From positions 89,418,001 through 89,482,000 of the forward strand of contig NC_064820.1 in NCBI RefSeq assembly GCF_024166365.1: DNA of 64,000 bases, in the 5' to 3' direction. Positions 1 to 11,564 of this stretch are shown piece by piece. A model generated the notes under the pieces. The model saw only the letters and a program-made list of their open reading frames with translations, had not been told where the DNA came from and searched no databases. The stretch is from Elephas maximus indicus. Its lineage: Eukaryota > Chordata > Mammalia > Proboscidea > Elephantidae. Numbering within the stretch: the stretch's first letter is position 1; each line of letters begins with the position of its first letter. The position numbers and the translations under genes are program-made.

Positions 1-1070
1 GTCTTAATGGATGAAGAATTCAAGAAACTGTGAGATTAGACTTATTTGCCTGACCTTCCTTTACCTTAAATTTGTCTGATATTAAAATCTGATGACTTAT
101 TTTTATGTAAGATTAAGGATGGGTAGGATTTTTCCAGATGAAGAAAGTGAGGAGAGGTATTATAGGCACAGAAAGCAGCTTCAATAGAGGCTCAGGGATA
201 TGAAAATCCTTTGAGCTAAACTAACCCAACTGTTGCTTTAGAAGTAGTGGCAAAGGTAAATGTTTATTACAAGGGATGAGTGAGGTTATGCTGTACCCTA
301 GACAAATGTCCTCTGTGTAAGGCAGCTTTTTAATATATTTAATAATATTAGACATTTGAATGAGTTCAATATTGGTTTACAATCATAAAACCAATCACTT
401 AATTAGGAATGCAAACACATTGCTTATAAAATATACACCAATGTTTGGAAAGTTATGTGAAAGCATATAGCACTTTTAATATAACTACTAAATTCTTATT
501 TTCAGTTACACAAAGGGAAGGAAAGACTTGACTTGTAGTCAAATAATATTAGCAGTGATACATGATACGTGTGTGCTTAATTTAAATCTTGGGAGTCATT
601 AGACAGCTGGAGCATGGTTATGCTTTTCCCTCTGTATACTAAAGAACATGAACAAACGGGTGCATGAGTTCATAATTCAGAGTGTATTGTATCAGTCAGT
701 ACTAAAAAAAAAAGTTGGTAATGGCTTGGCTAGAATCACTCTACAGAGTGAAGTGCCCCAAAGGCAGTGATGCATAAAGATATTACTGGTAATTGCCACC
801 TCCGTTCAATATGTTCATCAAGCTAGCCTGAACCCCGTGGACAACTTTGGGCTCAGGAGGGCACTGTGATACTGAGCAAAGGGGAATAGCAATCAGGTTC
901 ACAGTGACAGGAAAAGAGCATAAGATAATATTGGATCACAAAAGAATATTGCCTGAAGTGGCTGTTCTCAAGTTGCTGCTCAGTAGAGCCGTTTAGTAAA
1001 GTAGAGGGAAGTCATGCTTTTGGCGATACTTGCTTCAGTCCTGGATTTGCCAGTTTTTAGGTTTTTCTGT
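1..1070. other. AT-rich intergenic sequence, nothing recognised
   Basis: There is no supported gene, no SINE, and only short scattered open frames. A short poly-A run lies near 700. Confidence 0.6.
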
Positions 1071-1289
1071 TCTCTGACCTACAACATTGTCTCCCACACT
1101 GCTATTTCTGCAGTCACTGCTTTCACTGAGCTCCTCATCAGCCCACATCCAGGCTGCTTAATATTCTCCTAATTGATCTTCTCCTTCCCTCCAGACTCTT
1201 CACTCACTTTTTAAAAGCATGTTTTTCAAACACAGTTAGGATGATGCCATTCTTTTTTAAGGCACAGATTGCTAGTTGTTTTCCTAGTA

Positions 1290-1690
1290 TCTATTCTCCC
1301 TTTCTTAAACGTAACAGATGTTTTAGCTGAAGGCTACATTTCCTTGCTTCTCTTGTATAGGTGTGGCCACATGACTAGATTTTATCCAAGGGAAAGTGCA
1401 AAGAATTGAGAGTTGCAAATTCTAGTTTATAGACTTAAAAAGGAAAGGAATCTGCCTTCCTCTTTCTCTTTCTCCTTTTTCAACTGACTGGAAATCAGAT
1501 GTGACGCTGGCAGCTGGATCAACCATATTAGGCTATGTGTTTAAGATGGAGGATCAACAAGATAGAAGGAGTCTGGGTCTCCAACACCACCGGCACTGCC
1601 CTATCAGCCCTGGGCTGCTTATTTTCAGATTGCTGATGAAAGAGGGATAACTTTCATATTGTTTAAGCCATTATTATTTTAATCTTCATT
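1290..1690 (+). repeat. Old interspersed repeat, family uncertain
   Basis: Phrases such as agatagaaggagtctgggtc, an agccctgggctgctt segment and gtttaagccattattatttt resemble a common mammalian LTR-like or DNA-transposon relic. I cannot assign it to a named family. Confidence 0.4.
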
Positions 1691-2429
1691 GTAGCAATAC
1701 AATCTACATTATAAGGCCCTTTATTTAAAAGCCTTCATCGGCTCCCCATCCGTTAAAGATTAAGTCCATTTCCCTTAGGAGTGCCTAAGGAACTACCAGC
1801 AAAGCAGTGTCAATATAATAAAAGCGTTGCTGAGTTTCAGATTCTTTCGGTTTAGTTATCAGATCTTATTGTGGTTGTAATTACTTGTTTGTCAACTTTT
1901 GGGCTGCTACTTTGCTGCAACAGTCAGTCAGGGCTTGTGGGGAACGAGGATATCAAACAGCATGGGGCAGATGCTTATGGTTACTGGATTCAAGCTGGAA
2001 AAACAGTAACTGACAGGCTACAGTCATTATTGTGTTTTTCTAGAACTGTGAAAGATAAGGAGGAAACCTGTAGATTAGCCCCGTAAGGCACAGGAAGGAA
2101 CTGGGTCACTGTAGTCTCTGAGAACAGGAATATCTTGTTTCTTTGGATGTGGAGATGTCTTCTGGTATATCTTGCATTGACAGACCCCTTTGACAATACT
2201 GCTTCTTGATATATCTGACCACTGCAGGCCCACTGAATGAGTGTGAGAAGACACAGCCAATAAATACTTTTGGGTTTAATCTGCCTTATCCCATACCATG
2301 CACTTTGCCTTAAACAAAAAATGGTTTAACTACCTCAGACTTCAACATTTGCAAATAAATATTCATTAAAAAATACTAGTCTGCTCTGAAGAGTACTCCA
2401 AACATTGAAGCCCTGTGGAAAAAAACAAA

Positions 2430-2562
2430 ACAAAAACGAAACCCATTGCCATAGAGACCCTATAGGATAGAGTAGAACTGCCCCACAGGGTTTCCAAGGA
2501 GTGCCTGGTGGATTTGAACTGCCAACCTGAACTCTTAACCACCATGCCACCAGGGTTTCCCT
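2430..2562 (-). mobile_element. AfroSINE copy (short type)
   Basis: An A-rich stretch is followed by acccattgccatagagaccc, tagaactgccccacagggtt and accaccatgccaccagggtt. These are the reverse complement of a tRNA-derived head and body. Part of the internal body is deleted. Confidence 0.85.
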
Positions 2563-2795
2563 TTGAGAAGGGTCTAAAAATGGAGTTTTACACATGCTAG
2601 TTATATGAAATTGGGAGCCATTGGCATAAATAATATTGCACATCTAAAGTTACAGACTGATTCTGAAAATGAACTTTGAAACAAAAACCTATGATATAAT
2701 TTTAGTTCTTAGTTTTTCTTTTTCTTCAGCTTATGAATAAATTTATTACAGTATGAGCAAAAGAAAATTGAGTACATGGATTGGAAAATGTCACA

Positions 2796-3018
2796 TAAAT
2801 ATAGTGATTAAGAATAAAAGTTCTGAGATCAGATTGTATTGGCTCATGGTCTGGTTCCATCCTATAAGAGCAGGACCCTTAAACTTGCTGGGATTTAGTT
2901 TACTCATATGGGACATGGAAAAAATATTACTATCTCCTAGCCCTGTTATAAGAATTAAACGAAATAAATATATGAGACCTTCTTTTAGTGCTAGCACATA
3001 GTAAATGCAATAAAAATT
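2796..3018 (+). repeat. MIR SINE relic
   Basis: It shows the MIR order: agtgattaagaataaaagtt, then tttagtttactcatatggga in place of the cagtttcctcatctgtaaaa core, then agcacatagtaaatgcaata at the 3' end. It is strongly diverged. Confidence 0.7.
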
Positions 3019-3389
3019 AGATCTATCCATTATTATTTTATGTAACATTCATTTTTCAATTAATATTCTTTTTCCTTGACCTCTTACTCAGTCCAAGACA
3101 ATGGACTGTTTCAAAAATCATTTCATATTACAGGGATTGGTGACCTTATAAAAAGGAAATGTCAAGAATCCAATATCTTTTATGACATGGTAAGGTGTGA
3201 ATTGGGAGAGTATAAGCTGATGTCCATGTAATGACTGTAGATTGGGTTGTGAAAAAGAAAGAGGTTCTACTCTGTTGAGTCTTGTGAAGATGGGGATGGA
3301 CCTAGCTTACGGCAGGTTTTTTGTAGGTGGATAAAATCATAAATGTGGTGGCAGAGAAGGACTCTGAGAATTAACCCACAGCGTTTTTG

Positions 3390-3600
3390 GCACATATGCC
3401 CTGTGTTGGCCACCCCTGAGACAGTACTAGGGTTTGAAGTGGATTTATGCCCAAATTCTTCATGGCATAATTTAAAAGATTTTAAGCAAAATATGCTGCT
3501 ACAATGAACACACACTGTATGCTTTATGAATGGCTTGTTTATTGCTGTGGCTCTGCACAACTAGAACAAACTGGTTTAAACCAGCCCAATTCATGCAGAG
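3390..3600 (+). repeat. Unassigned repeat copy A, related to 6870-7160
   Basis: The stretch around 3489-3570 aligns with 6951-7030: both have acaatgaacac, then tatgaatggc, then a shared gaacaaact motif. In one frame it reads YEWLVYCCGSAQLEQTGL, against YEWLLESCGCLPLEQTRL in the other copy. I do not recognise the family. It could be a transposon coding relic or a duplicated pseudogene piece. Confidence 0.5.
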
Positions 3601-5085
3601 TCACGAGGCTGTGCTTTAAATCTATCCCTCGCTTCCAAATCCACTTTCAACTACATTAATGTGTAGATATTGCAATGAAATGTACTAGGCTGTGCACCTT
3701 TTGAACAACCCCATGCATGTCACTATTTAATGCGGAGCGTGAAGGAATCTCTGATTACCATCCTTCAGTGTTTTCATCCAGCCTGTGTGGGGCTGACTGC
3801 AGGAAATAGCAGCTCAGTCTTTGAAGCAAAGACTTTTCCTCTGCTTCTGAGAGTAAATAGCCTGAGAAAACTTCCTCACTCCAAGGAAGTCTAGATAAGT
3901 GTGCGATAGGACGGGAAAAGGCTGTCTGTTGTGTCTGTCAGAATGGCACCTGAAGGAAGGCAGCTGGCTCCTGTTGAGTGATAAGGCTAAGGTTACTGAG
4001 GCAGAGATAAAAAGCTCACTTGGCCAAAATACATTACAAACCAAAAGATCACCAACAGGAGTTTTTAGCATTGCACCCCAAGCCTTTCTCTGAACAAATG
4101 ACAGTCTGTTCTGATTTTTTGTTGGGATGTAAGAAGTATATTCCACTACGTGAAATGACTGCAGTAGACACACGCAGACACATTCCCTAGGAACTGGTTT
4201 CACTAGCTATAGGTGGCTGACTCCTTCCCCAGTGGAGCACCTTAAGATGAGAAATCATTACAAAGGAGCAAAGTAGACAAGATGGAGAATTTTATTGCTT
4301 GCAGAAGGAACTTATATTGCTCTAAATACAGGCATTCGGGGTGGTGGTGGTAGTGGAGTTAGGGAGCTCCAGGAATAAAACACTTTGGAGGACAAGATCT
4401 AAGTGTATACAGCCACAGAAAACCTCACTAACTAAATGCTTCAGCTGGTGTCTTTTATTTATAAACGTGCTTACTTTTAATAAACATATTTTTCTCAGGT
4501 CCACCTTTCCCCTCTAAGAGATTTGTGATATCCTCCTTCCCTCTTGCGTTATCTCCATTCTTTTCACACTTACCCCACCCCACCTCAATTGTGCAGTAGT
4601 TGTGAAGACTTTATGAAGCCTTAATTTATATATTTCATAGCCCCTGAAAAATTAGTTTCTCTTCCCTTCAAACACAAAGTTATATTATCACTCTGACCAG
4701 GCTTTTTTCAAAAGGCAGAATACTCCTTTTTATCTCCACTGATAGGCTAACCATGCTAACACCACTCCTCACCTCACGTATTCTCCCAACTTCTTTTTTT
4801 AAAGACCTACCAGGTTCTTGACACAATTGGCCAAGAAGAAGAACTGCAATGAATAGAGAAATGATTAGCTTAGCCTGAGAGGTCTGACAAAATGTGCCAT
4901 GTAATGAGATCTTAAAGGGAGACATTGATTACCTCCATCTTTTAAACCTCCATCTTTTAAAGAAAAAACAGACCTTCTCTCTTTTGCTAATTTTTTTGAG
5001 ATGCCTTTTGAATCTCTTTGTTTTCTATTCGTCTCAGTAACAATACATAGTGTAAAAAAGAATTCCTGAACTAGGGCCTCACTTT
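3601..5085. other. Intergenic sequence without recognised features
   Basis: There are short open frames only (up to 129 codons at 3814-4203 minus) without a recognisable domain. A 15-bp tandem duplication of cctccatcttttaaa lies at about 4932-4961. Confidence 0.5.
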
Positions 5086-5090
5086 TGTTT

Positions 5091-5292
5091 AACCGGAACC
5101 AGTTGCCATCCAGTTGACTCTGGCTCATGATGACTTCCTGTGTGTCAGAGTACTGCTGTGCCCCATAGGCTTTTCACTCGCTGATGACTCAGAAGTAGAT
5201 CATTAGGCCTTTACTCTGAGGTTATTCTGAGTGGACCTGAATCTCCAGCCTTTTGTTTAATAGCTGAGTGGGTTAATCATCTGTACCACCCA
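5091..5292 (-). mobile_element. AfroSINE copy (long type)
   Basis: It begins accagttgccatccagttga and ends atctgtaccaccca, with the extra middle segment around ggcctttactctgaggttat that marks the roughly 200-nt subtype. It is diverged. Confidence 0.8.
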
Positions 5293-5299
5293 ATTTTGT

Positions 5300-5440
5300 T
5301 TACCCATTGGAGCAGTGGTAAAGCATTCAGCTGCTAACCACAAGGTCAGCAGTTCAAATCCACCAGCCACTCCTTGGGAACACTATGGGGCAGTTCTACT
5401 CTGTCCTATAGGGTCACCATGAGTCAGAATCTACATGAAG
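5300..5440 (+). mobile_element. AfroSINE copy (short type)
   Basis: The tRNA-like head gcagtggtaaagcattcagc and the gctaaccacaaggtcagcag box are followed by ggcagttctactctgtccta and a tail at cagaatctac. It sits head-to-head and almost touching the minus-strand SINE at 5091-5292. Confidence 0.88.
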
Positions 5441-5737
5441 GCCACAGGTTACTTCAGATCGGTCTTAATCAGCAACACCACTTGGCAGAGGTCTGTGAGT
5501 GAGCCTCTGTGGAGCTTCAGGAGCCTGAGGCAAAACAAGTAGAGGGTGGCAGTTTTGCAGAACTAATATTCCCTGCAAGCAGGGGTCACAAAGGCTACCC
5601 TCCTATCTGGGCACTTTGCTGGGTAGGAAAAGAACTGCCGCAGTAGAAATAGGGAATTGGTGATGGTTTAAAAGGAGATGAACACGGGGTAATCTTTGAT
5701 TGTTGGGTAAGAGATTAGTATGGCATGGTGGGCAATG

Positions 5738-5952
5738 GGTGTCCCTGGGTGGCAAAAAAATTTAAACTCTCAGCCACTGACAGAAAGCTTGGTGGTTCAA
5801 GTCCACCCAGAGGTACCTCAAAAGAAAGGCCTGGTGATCTACTTCCCCAAAATCAGCCACTGAAAAACCTATGGAGCAGAGTTCTACTCTGACACACATA
5901 GGTCACCATGAGTTGGAGTCAACTCAATGGCAAGTAGTTTTTTTTTTTTGTT
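5738..5952 (+). mobile_element. AfroSINE copy (long type) with T-run
   Basis: It starts gtccctgggtggcaaaaaaa, continues through ggttcaagtccacccagagg, and ends with agttggagtcaactcaatgg before a run of about 12 T. Confidence 0.88.
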
Positions 5953-6869
5953 TATGGAGGGCATTATTCCAGTTATTCTCAGTCATAAGTTCTGGAAGTC
6001 TAGATCTGGAAACCTGAGTGACAGAGGGCCCCTGTGTGAGGCTGTAACCTCAGGGATGTGATCAGCACCAGATGTTGGTCAACTGATGGAGTAAGTAACA
6101 GCTCTTACCCTTTCTCACTCTCTTCCATTTTTTTTTTTTACCAAAGAAAATAAAAATATAGCTTATATGAGGAAAAAAAAAAATGTCTTGTGAGCAAAAA
6201 ATGCAGGTTATTTTTGTCAGTGTCACTCTAGGGTTTGTTGGGGCAAAGTCTAGGAGTAGCAACCTAATACTAATGTAGGAGACCAAGTTATTAGTTTTCA
6301 GAATGATGGAAGAAATGGTACATGTCACAAGATGGAAAAAAACAGAAAAACGGGTGGTTGCATACATGAACCCTTCTATAACCCTCTTTGAGCCAGAAAG
6401 GGAGGACTTGAAGAGACTAGAGGTTCCAGGATTCTGTGTATGGGAGGTGAGTTGTATTTACTCTATTGATATTATATTTTGATGCTATAGTAAAATCATA
6501 TTATATAAGGTAACATGGAAAAGAATACTTCAATATTTTTTTGCACATAAATATAAAATATTATCTACATTTCTTGTCATAAAGGCTAGGAATTTAGAGC
6601 TTCAAATACAATAACTCTCCATTTCCAATACATCCAGTTCATGATTTTTTCCCCCAAATAACCCATGTTTTCTTTAGTAAAACAAGAGCAACAAAAGGCA
6701 AGTGAAAAAAAAAAACAAAACATTTCTTCCTCAGATTCCTAAGAGAGAATTCCATCATCAATGCCAAATTTCCCTGTAGCTCTATTTCAGTAACACTAGT
6801 CTGCAACTTCTCAGAAAGATGGTTTTTAGAAAACCATTCGGTTAGGCAGGGATAGCCTTCTGCATAGTG
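5953..6869. other. Intergenic sequence, no recognised feature
   Basis: It is AT-rich with several A or T homopolymers (around 6129, 6172 and 6700). No gene or named repeat was recognised. Confidence 0.5.
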
Positions 6870-7165
6870 AAGTTAACTGACAGGCACGTAAGTGGTGGCC
6901 CTGGCTGAAAACTACGGTTGGCACCGCTTTGGCGCTGCAAATGTTAGAAAAATGCCGCCACAATGAACACTCCCTGCAGCCCTATGAATGGCTCCTTGAA
7001 AGTTGTGGTTGTCTGCCACTGGAACAAACTAGACTAAAGGAATTCTGTGTGCAAGAGGCTTTTTCCAGACCTGTGGATGAAGTAAAAGCTGCCTTTAACA
7101 TTTTTTGGTATGTTAAAATTTTTATTTGTGTTTTGACATTCCTGTCAAGGACAATAGTTTTCTAA
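6870..7165 (+). repeat. Unassigned repeat copy B with possible decayed coding segment
   Basis: A 78-codon open frame starts at 6929 and contains YEWLLESCGCLPLEQTRL. It aligns in nucleotide and in part in protein with copy A at 3390-3600. Frequent Cys, Glu and Leu, and GC content above the local level, suggest ancestral coding. A second frame at 7217-7460 may continue it. No function is assigned. Confidence 0.5.
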
Positions 7166-7739
7166 ACTAAAAAGGTAGAGAATTCAGAGAATTCTGGCTT
7201 TAGGTCAGCTGAATATTTGCAAGCCTTAGATGATGTTTTGCCTAACGAGGTATTACTGAACATACAGATGAAAAAGTTCAGGATCAAAGGTGAGTACTGG
7301 ATGAACGAGAGAGTGACAACAGCAGAGAAAGAGAGAGACACAGTCAACAGGAAAAACGGAGAGCACAAACAAAGGGAAATCTATGGAAATATTTTTAAAG
7401 GTCAGAATATTTTTATTTCTTTTAGTTTATCTTCATTTATTCATCAATTCCCACTACATTAAATTGTAGCTATAAAGATGAAAAATAATAATTTATTTCT
7501 GTAAATGGGGATAACTTCACATGCCAGCCTATTCTCACAGAATACAATTACTAAGAATTCTCATATATTTTCTGAACTACATACTCCTACATATAGTTAC
7601 AAAAAAGAGAATTACTGCCAATTTCACTTATGAACTTTAAATAAAGAATCAAAAATATACTCTGTGTCATAATTCATTATACTTTAATTTAATTAAATTT
7701 CCTGAATGTCAGGGCTTTATTTAACTGCAAGTTACTCAA

Positions 7740-7870
7740 TCACTTTATTTTACTCATCAGAAAACTGAAGCTCAGAGAGGTAACACACCTTTGCTCATGA
7801 AAGTAGCTAAAGGGTACGTGAATTCTTAACTGATGTGTCCCTTCCCCACTGGCCTCCATACCTTTTAAAT
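7740..7870 (+). repeat. MIR SINE relic
   Basis: The core motif tactcatcagaaaactgaag followed by ctcagagaggtaacacacct is the conserved MIR core and flank. Confidence 0.8.
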
Positions 7871-7974
7871 GATATTCTCTCAGTTCTTCTAAGTTAAAAC
7901 AAAAAAGTCATAGACTAGGTGTTACACAGATATGTTTTGGGAAGTGCCCTCCCTTGCTGAGTGAGTAACTTCCC

Positions 7975-8411
7975 TATTATGTATTGAATTGCATCCCCCT
8001 GAAATACGTGCTGGAATTCTAACCACCGTACCTGTAGATGTAATCCTACTTGGGAACAGGATTTTCTTTGTTATGTTAGGGAAACCCTGGTGGCATAGTG
8101 GTTAAGTACTACAGCTGCTAACCAAAAGGTCAGCAGCTTGAATCTGCCAGGCACTCCTTGGAAATTCTATGGGGCAGTTCTACTCTGTCCTACAGGGTCA
8201 CTAGGAGTCAGAATTGACTCGATGGCACTGGGTTTCTGGGTTGTTACCTCAGTAAGGCCATATCAGTGTAAGGTGTGTCTTAAACCTAATCACTTTTGAA
8301 ATATAAAAATAGTGGGTTAGGCACAGAAAGAAAAAAGCACAAATGGAGGAAAGATAGATGCCAGGTGGAGATCTCCGAGCAACTGAGGAGCATCAGGAGG
8401 CTCTCTCAGTA
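7975..8411 (+). mobile_element. LTR-like element, sense, interrupted by a SINE
   Basis: It begins attgaattgcatccccctga, as in mammalian MLT1-type (ERVL-MaLR) LTRs. After the SINE it continues with gcacagaaagaaaaaagcac and gatgccaggtggagatctcc, the counterpart of the antisense copies at 13.56, 15.19 and 16.61 kb. Name uncertain. No internal retroviral genes are present. Confidence 0.6.
8084..8240 (+). mobile_element. AfroSINE copy inside the LTR at 7975-8411
   Basis: The head aaaccctggtggcatagtgg, gctaaccaaaaggtcagcag box, body cagttctactctgtcctaca and tail gactcgatggcactgggttt are all present. Flanking ttgttatgtta and ttgttacctca look like a decayed target-site duplication. Confidence 0.93.
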
Positions 8412-8832
8412 CCAAAATGTCTTGGTCTGGGTTTCCTAGAGAAGCAAAACAGTGAGATAAATACATCCATATAGAGAGAGAGACAGAGAGGGAAAGGTTT
8501 ACTTCAAGAATATGGCTCACAAAATTGTGGCGGCTGGCAAGTCCCAAATCCATAGGTCAGGTGGCGGGCTGGAGACTTCTGCTGGCTCACGGGATTGTAG
8601 GGGCTGGAAAATCCAAAATCTGCAGGTCAAGTGGCAAGCCACAGGCTTCTGTAGGCTTATGTCCCAAGAGCTGGTGGTCAGGTGACAAGAAGAGTGCAGG
8701 GTCAAGAGAGAGAGACAGCAGCTCTGCCAGAATATCCACTTATATTCTGAAGGCAGATAGCACCCCCAAGAAAACTCCCTCTTCAACTGATTGGTTGATC
8801 ACATCAGACCACATGATAGATGGTGATTATTG

Positions 8833-9128
8833 TAGTATAGTATAGTGTATAGTATAGTGTATAGTATAGTATAGTATAGTATAGTATAGTATAGTATAGT
8901 ATAGTATAGTATAGTATAGTATAGTATAGTATAGTATAGTATAGTATAGTATAGTATAGTATAGTATAGTATAGTATAGTATAGTATAGTATAGTATAGT
9001 ATAGTATAGTATAGTATAGTATAGTATAGTATAGTATAGTATAGTATAGTATAGTATAGTATAGTATAGTATAGTATAGTATAGTATAGTATAGTATAGT
9101 ATAGTATAGTATAGTATAGTATAGTATA
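8833..9128. repeat. (TATAG)n pentanucleotide array, about 295 bp
   Basis: Near-perfect 5-mers run for close to 59 units. The first few are irregular (tatagtgtatag). Because the unit is 5 bp, all three minus-strand frames give a repeating YYTIL peptide, so the 117-codon open frame here is an artefact. It is followed by a degenerate (ACTRC)n patch to about 9190. Confidence 0.97.
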
Positions 9129-9190
9129 ATTAAATGTTACACTACACTGCACTGCACTGCACTACACACACACTACACTACACTACATTA
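9129..9190. repeat. Degenerate (ACTAC/ACTGC)n pentanucleotide patch
   Basis: Units actac, actgc and actac in 5-bp register continue directly from the (TATAG)n array, mixed with a short ACACAC stretch. Confidence 0.85.
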
Positions 9191-9369
9191 TGGAACAGCA
9201 ACCAGACCAGTACCTGGCTAAACCACTGAGGCTCATAGCCTAGCCAAGTTGACATATAAAATTAATCATGGCAGTAACATTCTTCTCCACCTAAGCTTGT
9301 GGTCTGTGAAATTTATGTCTACCACAGTGACCAAAAGAAAAATAACATTAAAAAAACTGAAATTTTCTG

Positions 9370-9545
9370 AGCACCTATATATGCTTTAATTCTTACAACA
9401 GTCATACAAGGTAGGCATTATTATGCCAATTTTGCTGATAAGAAAAGTGAGGTTTAGAGAAGGCAAGAGATTTTTTGTGGAAAAATTTTTAGCAAGCTGC
9501 ACAGAGAATTTGAACCCAGGGCTGTCTGATTCCCAAACCTGAGAT
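9370..9545 (+). repeat. MIR SINE relic
   Basis: The motifs cttacaacagtcatacaagg, tgctgataagaaaagtgagg and aatttgaacccagggctgtc follow MIR order. Confidence 0.75.
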
Positions 9546-9589
9546 TTTACTTTAAGAAAAAAAAAAAAAGCAAACAAAAAAATCTAGCC

Positions 9590-10770
9590 TCGTTAACTGA
9601 TGGCACTAATTATGCTAATTTTTTACACACATGGGTGCCTTGGGTGTATAAACCTAAGAAGGGTATATCCTTAAAACGGAAGAATTTGACTCTTGTCAAC
9701 TGGTGCTGCAGAATCTTACAGAAAATCCGGTACACTCCTTAGGGATAGATGAGAAATTTAGGTTTGCAAATAGAATTTACAATTTAAAATGCCAAACTTA
9801 GAATATACTAAGGATATCAAAGTTTATATATTTCTAGTCTTTGAATCATGTCAGAATGTTTGAGCTTGTGAATAGCTAACTTTCTCTGGAAATGAAATAA
9901 GTAGCAGAGATAAGACTATAACTCTCAAATGGATTACTATTTTTTATTAAAAGTTAACTTATAATACTGAAACTACCTCACTGGAATGAATCTATTCTAA
10001 TAAATGTTCTTAACACTAAAGTAAATTTCAGCTGAGCCACAGTTATAGTTTCAAGGCTCTATTTTTTTATAAGGGCCAATTACGTTTTTATTTAGGCAGT
10101 GTTACATAAATTCTGAAAACACCAGAGGATATGCCAACAGGAAGAAATATGACTTGTACAGTGAAACCATTGTTTTTATTTCCACATGATTGTGAGGAGT
10201 AAACATACTCAAACCAGAAGCTAACTTAAGAGATCGTAAAAAACTAAAAAAAGAAAGACATATGTTCTTACTATCTTAAGAATTCCTTTAGAATATGAAT
10301 CAGTGACTTAATTTCCATTAGCTTAGGGGCGTGTCCTAATGAAAGTTGCAGTGAAATCCCTTCTGAAATCAAGTTTGCAAAAATACAACATTCTGCCTTT
10401 CAATCCATTTTTTTTGGTAATATGCAATATTGATTACACACAATAACACAAATGTACAAATATTGCTTAATTTGCATTTTTGAAATATTTTTTGATGAAA
10501 AATTTCTAATAACTCTGCTTTGAAGGAAAAAGAATTTCAAATATTTTTCACATAGCTTAAAAAACAATCCTGACAGATTCAATATTTTACAGGCTAAAAA
10601 CTTTTTCTTCAGGAAGTGTCAAAAACAAACGTATAATGATGTTGATGTAATCGAATAGCTTTTTTTATAAAAGGGAGGGGTGGTTTGCATCAGTTCCTTA
10701 CTTTGCATTTACTACTCAAAATTCTGCCATGATTGTTAGCGAGCCTTCTGAGTTGAAGCAGTATGTCATC
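9590..10770. other. AT-rich intergenic sequence
   Basis: No gene and no SINE were recognised. Only short open frames occur. Confidence 0.5.
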
Positions 10771-10771
10771 T

Positions 10772-10846
10772 TGGTTGCCTGGGTCTTCAAAACCTAGCAC
10801 ACTTAGTAGCCACTTCATAAAAATTGATTGAATGAATAAAGAAAAT
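10772..10846 (+). repeat. L2 LINE 3' end relic
   Basis: The segment cctgggtcttcaaaacctag through ttgattgaatgaataaag resembles the L2 3' terminus, which ends in a gaatgaatg-type tail. Confidence 0.55.
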
Positions 10847-11056
10847 TCTAAATGTTCTGTTTCGTTTTCTGTCCAATATATAAGTAGTCTGTTGCATCTA
10901 TATGATATAACTGTTCTAGTCATTTTTTTAAGAGTGTGAGTGAGGAGCAGAGAGAGAAATTTCCGTAATCATTTTGGGTACAATTTCCATAGCACAATTA
11001 AAGGAGAGGATATGGAAGCAAAAGCTGGAATTTTTACTTGTATGCTTAGGGTTTTA

Positions 11057-11266
11057 TTGTTGTTATTGATTGTTGCCATTGAACCGACTCCATTCATGGC
11101 AACCCCATGGATGCAGAGTAGAACTACTCCATAGGGTTTCCAAGGATGTGACCTTTCAGAAGCAGAGGATATACCAACAGTGTTTTCATCCTCTGGGTGG
11201 GCTCAAACTACCAACCTTTTGGCTAGTAGTCTAGTGCTTATCCTTTTGCACTACCCATGGGTTTAT
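11057..11266 (-). mobile_element. AfroSINE copy (long type)
   Basis: It starts gttgttattgattgttgcca and contains agtagaactactccataggg and gcagaggatataccaacagt (the long-type insert). It ends gcactacccatggg. Confidence 0.88.
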
Positions 11267-11564
11267 TTGGGTAGAAAAATCTCAGACTATTTTCAATTAA
11301 TTGCAAAATTATAAAATACAGATAGTCTCCCCCATGAATTGCTAATTAGAAAAAGGATCTTCCTCTGAAAAGATGATATACACAAAGGCACTGCCTGTAG
11401 ACAGACTTTCCTCAGGACTTGGAGAAGAAGCTGTATTTCAGCTCAGTCTCATGCCTGTTGTCCTGGCTGCGTCGTGCAGGGCACGGCCTGCTCAAACAAA
11501 CACAGTTGCCGTGTACATAAATCTTTATCCTTGATATTTTCATGGATCCTTTTATTTTGCCTTT

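Larger units (their letters stand above)
8412..9270 (-). mobile_element. LTR-like element, antisense, carrying an expanded pentanucleotide array
   Basis: The left end gtctgggtttcctagagaag and right end agttgacatataaaattaat match the outer ends of a common mammalian interspersed repeat, seen in sense at 16567-17220. The middle holds the (TATAG)n array. The family was not assigned. Confidence 0.55.

Noticed and set aside
3814..4203. 129-codon minus-strand open frame
   Set aside because: No domain, no splice context and no conserved pattern were recognised. It is compatible with chance.
8084..8160. tRNA-like heads of the SINEs considered as tRNA genes
   Set aside because: They continue into SINE bodies and tails and lack an intact cloverleaf. 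They are SINE promoters, not functional tRNAs.
8799..9152. 117-codon minus-strand open frame of repeated YYTIL
   Set aside because: It is the translation of a 5-bp tandem repeat, where all three frames on that strand give the same periodic peptide. It is not a gene.
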